From: an uncultured Ruminococcus sp.
GTDB taxonomy: Bacteria > Bacillota > Clostridia > Oscillospirales > Ruminococcaceae
Direction of reading: 5' to 3'
Assembly (NCBI GenBank): GCA_946612185.1
Contig: CAMOEP010000140.1
Span: 1 to 6,349, forward strand
DNA: 6,349 nucleotides
A program made the position numbers and the translations under genes. Shown here piece by piece: positions 1-5,124 of the stretch. The number at the start of each line of letters is the position of its first letter. Position 1 is the first letter of the stretch. The notes beneath the pieces were generated by a model that saw only the letters and a program-made list of their open reading frames with translations, ran no database searches and was not told the DNA's origin.

Positions 1-1276
1 CCCAGCGGGTGCTGTAAACCTTGAAGTAACCTGTAGCCATAGGCTGGAAGTAGGTAGTCATACCGGTTTCAGGGTTCTGTGAGGAGAGAATGGAGTTATA
101 GTAGGTATTCTCATAGAAGTCCATATACTTGCTGTCGTGGGTAACTTTAAAAAGTTCACGGGACAGCTTGAGCATATTGTAGGAGTTACAAGTTTCGCAG
201 TTGCAATTGGTACGTTCGCCGTCGAGGATATCGTCCTTGCCGAAGTGTTCCCATTCGCTGTTGCCGCCGGTGATGTAGGTATGGTGAGTAGTTACCATAT
301 CCCAGAAAGTTTCGGCGTATTTAAGGTAAGCGGAAGCATCGACCGTCTGACCGTTCACAGTTTTTCCGTCCAGAACGGTATATCTTTTCAGAGCGCCGAT
401 AAACTTAGGGATAGTGGTATTGGCGTGGCGGTTATTCAGCACATCACGTCCGCCGTTTGCGACTTTCTGGAAAAGAGCGTCCTCGTCGAAGCGGTGTGCA
501 GCGGCAGCGTGGGAGTCCTTGCCGGTAATGGAGTACAGGTCGTACATACAGTCGTTCATACCGCCGTACTCAATGGAGAGGACGGTATTTCTGGTCTGGT
601 CGTTCCAGCGGCTTACTCTGTTGAATACCCAGTCGCCCAGTGACGAACCCACGTCCTTAGCCGGAGTATAGCCGGTAGCCTTGTAGATATCCACCAGACC
701 GGCGATGAGTTTGTGCATAGTGTACCAGGGTACCCAAGCGTCGTCGAAGATATTGGCTTTGCCTATTTCCACACGGTCGAACTGGCGTTCCACGTTGCCG
801 TCTGAGGGAACGGGTGCAGCCCAGAGGAAACCTGCTTTACCACGGGAATGCTGCTGGCATATCTGCATATTGTCGATGAGGACTTTGATGCGACCGAAGA
901 TGATATTTTTCTGTTCGGCAGTACACTCCGGGTGCTGATACGCCTGAGCCAGAGCGGTAAGGTAGTGACCCACGCAATGACCGGCGATATTGGTATTTTC
1001 CCAGCCGCCGTAGCGGGTAGCGCCGTTGGTGCTAAGACCGGCGTTATCTCTGAAACCGGCAAGGAGTTTCTCGGTATCGAATGACATGAGGTACTCCATT
1101 TCCTTGGTGAAAGCGTTGGTGCAGTAGTCGTCCGTCATGGTAACATCTGAAATTGAGAAATCGGTGATATCAGCCTGAAACGCCGAAGATCTTTCGGGAA
1201 TTGCAAGGCTCATACTTCCCGCCACAGCCGCAGCGGAGCAAGCAGCCAGGATTCTGGTGCTTAAATGGTTTTTCAT
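1..1276 (-). CDS. Secreted GH127/DUF1680-type beta-L-arabinofuranosidase, C-terminus beyond window
   Basis: Predicted extracellular glycoside hydrolase removing beta-L-arabinofuranosyl residues from plant or hydroxyproline-linked arabinans. Reading leftward from the ATG at 1276-1274, 425 codons are open with no stop before the window edge. Residues 1-35 form a signal peptide: Lys/Arg-containing start, alanine-rich hydrophobic stretch to about residue 25, likely cleavage after SSA (32) or FQA (35). Family motifs follow in order: YGGWE near 88-92, GHCVGHYLTALA at 99-110, WYTMHKLIAGL around H188, EYGGMND at 236-242, ITGGNSEWEHFG near 335-345, and NCNCETC with E361 and C363, matching the Glu-x-Cys zinc ligands of the GH127 enzyme HypBA1. 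E343 is a plausible acid/base residue. The later Cys-Cys pair, which includes the nucleophile in HypBA1, should lie past the edge. Shine-Dalgarno AAGGGGG (1290-1284) lies 7 nt before the start. The related GH146 family is not excluded, and a C-terminal dockerin or binding module cannot be judged. Confidence 0.9.
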   Translation of the reverse strand, partial: MKNHLSTRILAACSAAAVAGSMSLAIPERSSAFQADITDFSISDVTMTDDYCTNAFTKEMEYLMSFDTEKLLAGFRDNAGLSTNGATRYGGWENTNIAGHCVGHYLTALAQAYQHPECTAEQKNIIFGRIKVLIDNMQICQQHSRGKAGFLWAAPVPSDGNVERQFDRVEIGKANIFDDAWVPWYTMHKLIAGLVDIYKATGYTPAKDVGSSLGDWVFNRVSRWNDQTRNTVLSIEYGGMNDCMYDLYSITGKDSHAAAAHRFDEDALFQKVANGGRDVLNNRHANTTIPKFIGALKRYTVLDGKTVNGQTVDASAYLKYAETFWDMVTTHHTYITGGNSEWEHFGKDDILDGERTNCNCETCNSYNMLKLSRELFKVTHDSKYMDFYENTYYNSILSSQNPETGMTTYFQPMATGYFKVYSTRW

Positions 1277-1295
1277 AAGATTACCCCCTTATTGC

Positions 1296-1311
1296 ATCAC
1301 AATTATGTGAT
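1296..1311. promoter_or_regulatory. Palindrome in GH127 leader, possible operator
   Basis: ATCACA-ATTA-TGTGAT is a perfect 6-4-6 inverted repeat between the predicted transcription start (about 1319) and the Shine-Dalgarno (1290-1284). A site at this place would suit a repressor. As RNA it could form a short hairpin. The half-sites are in the opposite arrangement to a classical CRP site (TGTGA-N6-TCACA), so no particular regulator is named. Confidence 0.4.
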
Positions 1312-1325
1312 ATTTATACAACTAT

Positions 1326-1355
1326 AGTATATCCTCCGGTCAAGTAAAAAGTCAA
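1326..1355 (-). promoter_or_regulatory. Sigma-A promoter of the GH127 gene
   Basis: On the minus strand TTGACT (1355-1350) and TATACT (1331-1326) are separated by 18 bp. Transcription would start near 1319, leaving a leader of about 43 nt. A second TTGACC lies between them but has no good -10 at the right spacing. The 14-bp self-complementary A/T stretch at 1359-1372 lies just upstream and could act as an UP element. Confidence 0.7.
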
Positions 1356-1379
1356 CCCATTTTTTAAAAAATCAGTGGA

Positions 1380-1672
1380 CGAGCTGAAGCCAGCTCGACC
1401 GCCCCCACGTTGTCGCTTGCTTACGCTCGCTCACCTTGACAGAAGCGGAAATTTTTACGTCGCTCAACCGTGTTTTCAATGGTACTAAGTTCTATTCAAG
1501 TAATTCTGTAAATTTGCTGTTTTATCGTTCTGCCGGAGAACATTGTACCAAGCAGAATATGGTTGAGCGACGTACAAAGTACCGCTTCTAAAATGTGAGC
1601 GAGCGTAAGCAAGCGACAACGTGAGAAGCGCCGCCGCTCGCTAAGCGGCTGCGGTCAAGCTGGCTCAGCTTG
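1380..1672 (+). repeat. Long imperfect palindrome, copy A
   Basis: A 293-bp intergenic element with no credible gene. Each end is a small hairpin: CGAGCTG-aagc-CAGCTCG (1380-1397) and CAAGCTG-gct-CAGCTTG (1656-1672). The outer arms 1406-1434 and 1595-1623 are perfect reverse complements over 29 bp. Inward, the pairing continues imperfectly through a conserved GTCGCTCAACC (and its complement GGTTGAGCGAC) and GGTAC to GTTCT (1489-1493) and AGAAC (1537-1541). These bound a 53-bp asymmetric core (1489-1541). The right side also carries an extra hairpin, GCCGCT-cgcta-AGCGGC (1633-1649). Copy B has the same core at 49 of 53 positions in inverse orientation. I do not recognise the family. A non-autonomous mobile element, a palindromic dispersed repeat or a structured RNA are all possible. 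Confidence 0.85.
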
Positions 1673-1763
1673 AAAGACAAAGACTTTAGACCGACGACGA
1701 CAGAGCGAAAGCGTTCTTCTTCTATTCTAATCTATTCTATTCTGGTCTTTTCTTCTCTGTAGG

Positions 1764-1823
1764 GAAAATGTCTGCATTTCTTGGAAAAATGTATACATTT
1801 CCTCGTTTTTTGCAGACATTTTC
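1764..1823. repeat. 21-bp-phased site cluster inside a 13-bp inverted repeat
   Basis: GAAAATGTCTGCA (1764-1776) and its exact reverse complement TGCAGACATTTTC (1811-1823) flank 34 bp. Inside, AAAATGTCTGCATTTC (1765-1780) is followed exactly 21 bp later by AAAATGTATACATTTC (1786-1801), and the right arm puts another ACATTTTC a further 21 bp on. Three related sites two helical turns apart resemble a cluster for a DNA-binding protein. The motif AAAATGTCTG recurs at the -35 box of the araC-type gene (2309-2318). The binding role is inferred; a small hairpin or very small MITE remains possible. Confidence 0.5.
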
Positions 1824-1845
1824 TTTATCTGGGCATAACAAAGCT

Positions 1846-1881
1846 GAGCATATCCGGCGTGTTTTTTTGCCGGGTATACTC
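1846..1881. other. Stem-loop with oligo-T loop
   Basis: GAGCATATCCGGC (1846-1858) pairs with GCCGGGTATACTC (1869-1881), with one G-T wobble and one C-A mismatch, around a 10-nt loop containing seven T. The sequence after it on the plus strand is fairly T-rich (ATTTTCATTATTT), so it could be a weak terminator. No gene upstream on that strand calls for one. Confidence 0.35.
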
Positions 1882-1979
1882 ATTTTCATTATTTATAATA
1901 CCACCAACACAGCACATACACCCGCTTTCACGAACATATGTACCACGCCTTCTATAAGTACTCCCAAATGCTCCTTTTT

Positions 1980-2018
1980 TCAACTGAAAACAGTTGATTA
2001 TTCATAAAAGTTTTTATG
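1980..2018. other. Two small adjacent hairpins at the left edge of palindrome B
   Basis: TCAACTG-aaaa-CAGTTGA (1980-1997) is a perfect 7-bp stem with a four-base loop. CATAAAA-gt-TTTTATG (2003-2018) follows and touches the first base of copy B. They could belong to the border of the element or be part of a weak terminator. Nothing in the sequence decides between these. Confidence 0.35.
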
Positions 2019-2282
2019 CCGCTTAGCGAGCGGCGGCGCATCTCACGTTGACGCTCGTTAACTCGCTTACTTTGGTAGAAGCGAAACTTCTGCCGTCGCT
2101 CAACCTTATCTGTACTGGTACAGAGTTCTCCGGCAGAACGATAAAATGGCAAATTTACAGAATTACCAGAATAGAACTTAGTACCATTGCAAACACGGTT
2201 GAGCGACGGCAAAATGTGATGTTCTACAAAGTAAGCGAGTTAACGAGCGTCAACGTGGGGGCGGTCGAGCTGGCTCAGCTCG
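2018..2282 (-). repeat. Long imperfect palindrome, copy B, inverted relative to A
   Basis: Same family as copy A in opposite orientation. Its 53-bp core (2125-2177), reverse-complemented, matches the core of A at 49 of 53 positions. The outer arms 2044-2074 and 2227-2257 are perfect reverse complements over 31 bp, but their sequence (GACGCTCGTTAACTCGC) differs from the arms of A (GTCGCTTGCTTACGCTCG). The left side begins with the hairpin GCCGCT-tagcg-AGCGGC (2018-2034), matching the inner side of A. The right side ends in CGAGCTG-gct-CAGCTCG (2266-2282), matching the outer side of A. The terminal CGAGCTG hairpin is missing on the left. Reading frames crossing it are by-products of the palindrome. 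Confidence 0.85.
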
Positions 2283-2301
2283 CAAGCTGGCACAGCTTGC
2301 G
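2281..2301. repeat. Perfect 9-bp hairpin fused to the end of palindrome B
   Basis: CGCAAGCTG-gca-CAGCTTGCG is a perfect 9-bp stem with a 3-nt loop. It overlaps the last two bases of the terminal hairpin of copy B and ends 15 bp before the -35 box of the araC-type promoter. It resembles the CAAGCTG-gct-CAGCTTG terminus of copy A, so it may be an extra copy of that end module. Confidence 0.6.
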
Positions 2302-2316
2302 TGTGCAGAAAATGTC

Positions 2317-2345
2317 TGGACAATATTTGCTCCAGGTGATATAAT
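2317..2345 (+). promoter_or_regulatory. Sigma-A promoter of the araC-type/mutS-like operon
   Basis: TGGACA (2317-2322) and a perfect TATAAT (2340-2345) are separated by 17 bp. Transcription should start near 2352, leaving a leader of about 20 nt. The motif GAAAATGTCTG (2308-2318), shared with the cluster at 1764-1823, overlaps the -35 box, a place where a bound regulator could act. Confidence 0.8.
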
Positions 2346-2357
2346 AAGATCATGCAG

Positions 2358-2367
2358 AAAGAGGTGA
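2358..2367 (+). promoter_or_regulatory. Shine-Dalgarno that fixes the start of the AraC-type gene
   Basis: AAAGAGGTGA lies 5 nt before the ATG at 2373. The earlier in-frame ATG at 2352 coincides with the predicted transcription start and would leave no leader, so 2373 is preferred. Confidence 0.75.
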
Positions 2368-2372
2368 CCATT

Positions 2373-3212
2373 ATGAAAGACTGGATCGAGGGATTTCAGG
2401 CTTCTATTGACTACATTGAACAAAACCTGTCGAATGAACTGGATATCGTGAAAGCTGCAAGGAAAGCGGCTCTGTCGCCTTTCTATTATCAGCGTATCTT
2501 CGGCGCTATGTGCGGTATGACCGTCGGGGAGTATATCCGTGCCAGACGTATGACTCTGGCTGCGCAGGAACTCACCTGCTCTGGGAATAAAGTTATCGAC
2601 ATCGCACTGAAATACGGTTACGATTCCCCTGACAGCTTCGCAAAAGCTTTCCAGCGCTTCCACGGTATCACTCCGTCACAGGCAAAAGGATCAGGAGCGT
2701 ATCTGCGGTCATTCGCTCCGCTGCATATAAAAATCACACTGGGAGGCGGAAATATGCTGGATTATAAGATAGTTGAAAAAGCACCATTTACAATTATGGG
2801 TACAAAAAAGAGATTCGACGCAGAGACAAGCTACAGTGAAATACCTGAATTCTGGAGCGAGTGGATGTCAGATATGAAAGGCTTGAAAGGAATGTTCGGC
2901 GTATGCACTGACATGGACGGAAAGTCCTTTGACTACTGGATAGCCGACCTGTATCTGCCCTGGGAGGATATCCCGGAGGGCTGCTGTACTTATCAGATAC
3001 CCGGCGGATACTGGGCACTATTTAAATGTAAAGGCGCTCTGCCGGAAAGTATGCAGAAAGTAAACACACAGATATGGTCTGAATGGCTGCCCGCTTTGAA
3101 GGGCTTCACTTTAGCCGGGAATTACTCACTGGAGTTCTATCTGCCGCCGGCAAAAGCCCCTGCTGACACTGTTAGCTATATCTGTATACCACTGAAAAAG
3201 AGTGAGCGGTGA
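2373..3212 (+). CDS. AraC-family transcriptional regulator with GyrI-like effector-binding domain
   Basis: A 279-residue cytoplasmic DNA-binding regulator. Residues 8-105 are the AraC/XylS double helix-turn-helix: the first in LDIVKAARKAALSPFYYQRIF (23-43), then the signature run KVIDIALKYGYDSPDSFAKAFQRFHGITPSQ (73-103). From about 128 to the end (MLDYKIVEKAPFTIMGTKKRF...) the sequence fits the GyrI-like/AraC effector-binding fold, which in relatives binds cationic, drug-like or other small hydrophobic molecules. This order, HTH first and effector domain last, is that of Rob-type regulators. It is the first gene of an operon: the next gene begins 3 nt after the stop, so the likely role is to control itself and the MutS-like ATPase in response to a ligand. 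The ligand cannot be read from the sequence. An internal ATG with its own Shine-Dalgarno marks the domain boundary. Confidence 0.9.
   Translation: MKDWIEGFQASIDYIEQNLSNELDIVKAARKAALSPFYYQRIFGAMCGMTVGEYIRARRMTLAAQELTCSGNKVIDIALKYGYDSPDSFAKAFQRFHGITPSQAKGSGAYLRSFAPLHIKITLGGGNMLDYKIVEKAPFTIMGTKKRFDAETSYSEIPEFWSEWMSDMKGLKGMFGVCTDMDGKSFDYWIADLYLPWEDIPEGCCTYQIPGGYWALFKCKGALPESMQKVNTQIWSEWLPALKGFTLAGNYSLEFYLPPAKAPADTVSYICIPLKKSER
2742..2756 (+). promoter_or_regulatory. Possible internal translation start at the GyrI-like domain
   Basis: GGAGG (2742-2746) lies 7 nt before an in-frame ATG (2754-2756), codon 128 of the regulator and exactly where the effector-binding domain begins. Initiation here would give a free 152-residue GyrI-like protein. 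GGAGGC also encodes the Gly-Gly of the linker, so the match may be forced by protein sequence. Confidence 0.35.
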
Positions 3213-3215
3213 AAT

Positions 3216-4943
3216 ATGAACAAAATTACCGGATTCAATCTTATGCAGCCTGCCGGAAGTGAGGCAGTTTACCGCCGTATCCCGGACAATGTTATGCATG
3301 ACCTCGGTCTTGATGACTTCTGCAAGGCTGTCTCAGACGATGCAAGAGAATGTCGCATGATAACCAATGTGCTTTCGCAAATGACTGACGATGCAGATGT
3401 AGCCGCATACCGCCGGCAGATATTCGGGGATATCCTCCGGCTGCCGGAACTGCGGCAGACCATGATGCAGCTATTTGAGAAGATACAGTTTATGCAGGAC
3501 TTTTCCACAATGCACAAGACCTCCGACGAGGAACTCGGACTATGGCATCTCTTTCACCGCCTGGACGAACTGGACAGCTACATCAGGACGGTCGAGACTA
3601 TGCGTGAGTGCCTGTCTGACGAGAGGATAAAGTCAGAGGGGCTTATCTCACTGAGAGAGCATATCACGTCACTTTATGAGGACGCTTGCTTTGCTGAAAT
3701 GAAGCAGGATATCGCCGGACTTAAAATGAAAGCTTCTGACGTTCAGAGCGTCACCCTGGGAATAAATGTCAACGACCGCTTTGAAGCTGTCAGCATAGGG
3801 CTTATCTCAGTCAACAAGAAGCCTTTCAAAAAGTCCGGCATCGTCAGCAGCTTCGCCGGCGCTATAGCCTCTAAAGACAAGATACATGATACCGAAGATT
3901 GGGACGGTGATATGCACTACCAGCCTATCGACAAGGAGAATAATACTGCGCCAAGCGCATTTATCGAAAAGCTTGGTGGATTCACGGCTGTCCGGAATAC
4001 CCCTTTTGTTGACGGGCATATCCGTTCCACCCTTGTGCAGACCCCTGAGGGCGACGGTATGAGTCACGCAACGTTCTACCTTGATACCGTGGTAAATAAG
4101 ATGCTCGGTTCACTTGTGAAGAAACTCCGGGACACTCTGACAAAGTACGCAAATGTAGCTATAGTTAATATTTCCGGACTTGTGCCGGAGTTTATATACT
4201 ACATAAAATGTGCGGAGTTTATAAGCACTCTTATGGAAAAAGGCTGCGTATTCTGCCAGCCCCAGCCGGAAACGCAGGGCGCATCTTCCATGCTGGCAAA
4301 GGGCTTTTACAACCTGAAACTTGCTATGAATATGGATAACGTCAGCGATATCGTAACAAATGACCTTACTTTCGACAGAAAGCATACCGTATACATACTC
4401 ACCGGTGCGAACCGTGGCGGAAAAACTACCATAACCCAGGCGGTAGGTCAGCTTTTCGTCCTGGCGCAGGGCGGACTTTTCGTACCGGCGGAAAGTTTCC
4501 GGTATGTCCCCTGCGACTGCATCTATACCCATTTCCCGGCGGACGAGGACAAAACTATGGACTTGGGCAGACTGGGCGAGGAGTGCGTCCGTTTCAAGGA
4601 GATGTTCACGGCGGCTGAAAGCAAAAGTCTGCTGCTTCTTAATGAGACTTTCTCCACGACCTCCTTCGAGGAGGGCTACTATATCGCAAGAGATGCCGTA
4701 AAAGCACTCCTGACCAAAGAGGTTCGGACGATATACAATACCCATATGCATAAACTGGGCGAGGACGCTGAGGAGTTTACCCGTGAAAGCCAGGGCGCAG
4801 GCGCTTCATCGCTTATCATGCAGACCGATAACGGCAAGCGCTCGTTCAGGGTGGCACTGGCAAAGCCGGAGGGTTCGTCCTACGCAAGGGATATCGCCCA
4901 AAAATACGGCGTGACTTACGATATGCTGGTTGGTAAGCAGTAA
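3216..4943 (+). CDS. MutS-related ATPase lacking the mismatch-recognition domain
   Basis: A 575-residue protein with the MutS core/lever region and C-terminal ABC-type ATPase (MutS domain V). The N-terminal part (LGLDDFCKAV..., then YRRQIFGDILRLPEL at about 65-79) fits the MutS core. Walker A is GANRGGKTT at 397-405 with K403. A C-loop-like GRLGEECVRFKEM follows. The Walker B/D-loop region is LLLLNETFSTTSFEEG with N476 and E477, and NTHMHKLG carries H510 and H512. Two departures from classical MutS stand out: no mismatch-binding domain with its Phe-x-Glu motif, and Asn in place of the Walker B Asp before the retained catalytic Glu. There is no Smr nuclease domain, so it is not MutS2. I believe related short MutS-like proteins share the Asn, which would make it a subfamily trait. 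Its start is 3 nt after the regulator's stop with only a weak GAGCGGTGA, suggesting translational coupling. Cellular role unknown; ordinary mismatch repair is unlikely. Confidence 0.88.
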   Translation: MNKITGFNLMQPAGSEAVYRRIPDNVMHDLGLDDFCKAVSDDARECRMITNVLSQMTDDADVAAYRRQIFGDILRLPELRQTMMQLFEKIQFMQDFSTMHKTSDEELGLWHLFHRLDELDSYIRTVETMRECLSDERIKSEGLISLREHITSLYEDACFAEMKQDIAGLKMKASDVQSVTLGINVNDRFEAVSIGLISVNKKPFKKSGIVSSFAGAIASKDKIHDTEDWDGDMHYQPIDKENNTAPSAFIEKLGGFTAVRNTPFVDGHIRSTLVQTPEGDGMSHATFYLDTVVNKMLGSLVKKLRDTLTKYANVAIVNISGLVPEFIYYIKCAEFISTLMEKGCVFCQPQPETQGASSMLAKGFYNLKLAMNMDNVSDIVTNDLTFDRKHTVYILTGANRGGKTTITQAVGQLFVLAQGGLFVPAESFRYVPCDCIYTHFPADEDKTMDLGRLGEECVRFKEMFTAAESKSLLLLNETFSTTSFEEGYYIARDAVKALLTKEVRTIYNTHMHKLGEDAEEFTRESQGAGASSLIMQTDNGKRSFRVALAKPEGSSYARDIAQKYGVTYDMLVGKQ

Positions 4944-4970
4944 GGCAACACCGCACAAAGAGTGTTGCCT
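4943..4970 (+). other. Hairpin abutting the mutS-like stop codon
   Basis: GGCAACAC (4944-4951) pairs perfectly with GTGTTGCC (4962-4969), extended by one A-T pair that includes the last base of the stop codon, around a 10-nt loop. No T-run follows, so it is probably not a complete terminator. It could protect the 3' end of the mRNA or be a small dispersed palindrome. Confidence 0.5.
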
Positions 4971-5001
4971 AATATCCTACGATAAAAACGAATATATAAA
5001 C

Positions 5002-5028
5002 AACGACCAGGTTTCCCTGGTCGTTTTT
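5002..5028 (+). terminator. Intrinsic terminator of the araC-type/mutS-like operon
   Basis: AACGACCAGG (5002-5011) pairs with CCTGGTCGTT (5016-5025) over 10 bp around a TTTC loop, and five T follow the stem G (5024-5028). It lies about 60 bp past the mutS-like stop and before a convergent gene. On the minus strand the hairpin is followed by TTGTTTATAT, so it may also serve the fliB-type gene in the other direction. Confidence 0.85.
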
Positions 5029-5065
5029 GCATATTTAGTTCTTACTTTGCATATTTAGTTCTTAC
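5026..5065. repeat. Perfect 20-bp tandem duplication
   Basis: TTTGCATATTTAGTTCTTAC occurs twice head to tail (5026-5045 and 5046-5065) with no difference. The first copy begins inside the T-run of the terminator. It is probably a replication-slippage product of recent date. No function is evident. Confidence 0.9.
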
Positions 5066-5124
5066 ACCGGGCATAAATTACCCATAACTATTTTCTGCCT
5101 GTATGTATCAGGGAATACTCTCTT

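Larger units (their letters stand above)
1673..2017. other. Intergenic spacer between palindromes A and B, no credible gene
   Basis: About 345 bp of mostly AT-rich DNA. It starts with a purine-rich stretch and a pyrimidine-rich stretch containing repeated CTATTC units (about 1720-1745). The site cluster at 1764-1823 and hairpins at 1846-1881 and 1980-2018 follow. A TATAAT at 1894-1899 has no acceptable -35 at normal spacing. The only sizeable reading frame (1768-2007, 79 codons) starts inside the site cluster, has its AGGG only 4 nt from the ATG, and encodes no recognisable domain. Confidence 0.6.

Noticed and set aside
137..1084. Plus-strand reading frames over the left end (137-643, 414-671, 705-938, 848-1084) and the minus frame 763-1062
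   Set aside because: They are out-of-frame or antisense to the GH127 gene, whose 425-codon frame is open throughout and carries clear family motifs.
1238..1276. LAAC at residues 10-13 of the GH127 protein as a lipoprotein lipobox
   Set aside because: The hydrophobic segment lies after this cysteine, not before it, so the layout fits a signal peptidase I type peptide.
1894..1899. TATAAT as a promoter inside the spacer
   Set aside because: The nearest -35-like TTGCCG is 21 bp away and no other acceptable -35 is present, so the support is too weak.
1768..2007. 79-codon plus-strand frame in the spacer
   Set aside because: It starts inside the phased inverted-repeat cluster, its AGGG is too close to the ATG, and the protein has no recognisable domain.
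1380..2301. CRISPR array or retron-type RNA locus
   Set aside because: There are no regularly spaced direct repeats and no cas or reverse transcriptase gene; the structure is two inverted palindromes.
1952..2344. Frames across palindrome B (1952-2212 minus, 2048-2344 plus)
   Set aside because: They follow the palindrome, occur on both strands, have no ribosome site, and the plus one runs into the araC-type promoter.
4110..4751. 213-codon minus-strand frame opposite the mutS-like gene
   Set aside because: Antisense by-product of codon use; the plus strand encodes intact Walker motifs there and no promoter or ribosome site serves the minus frame.
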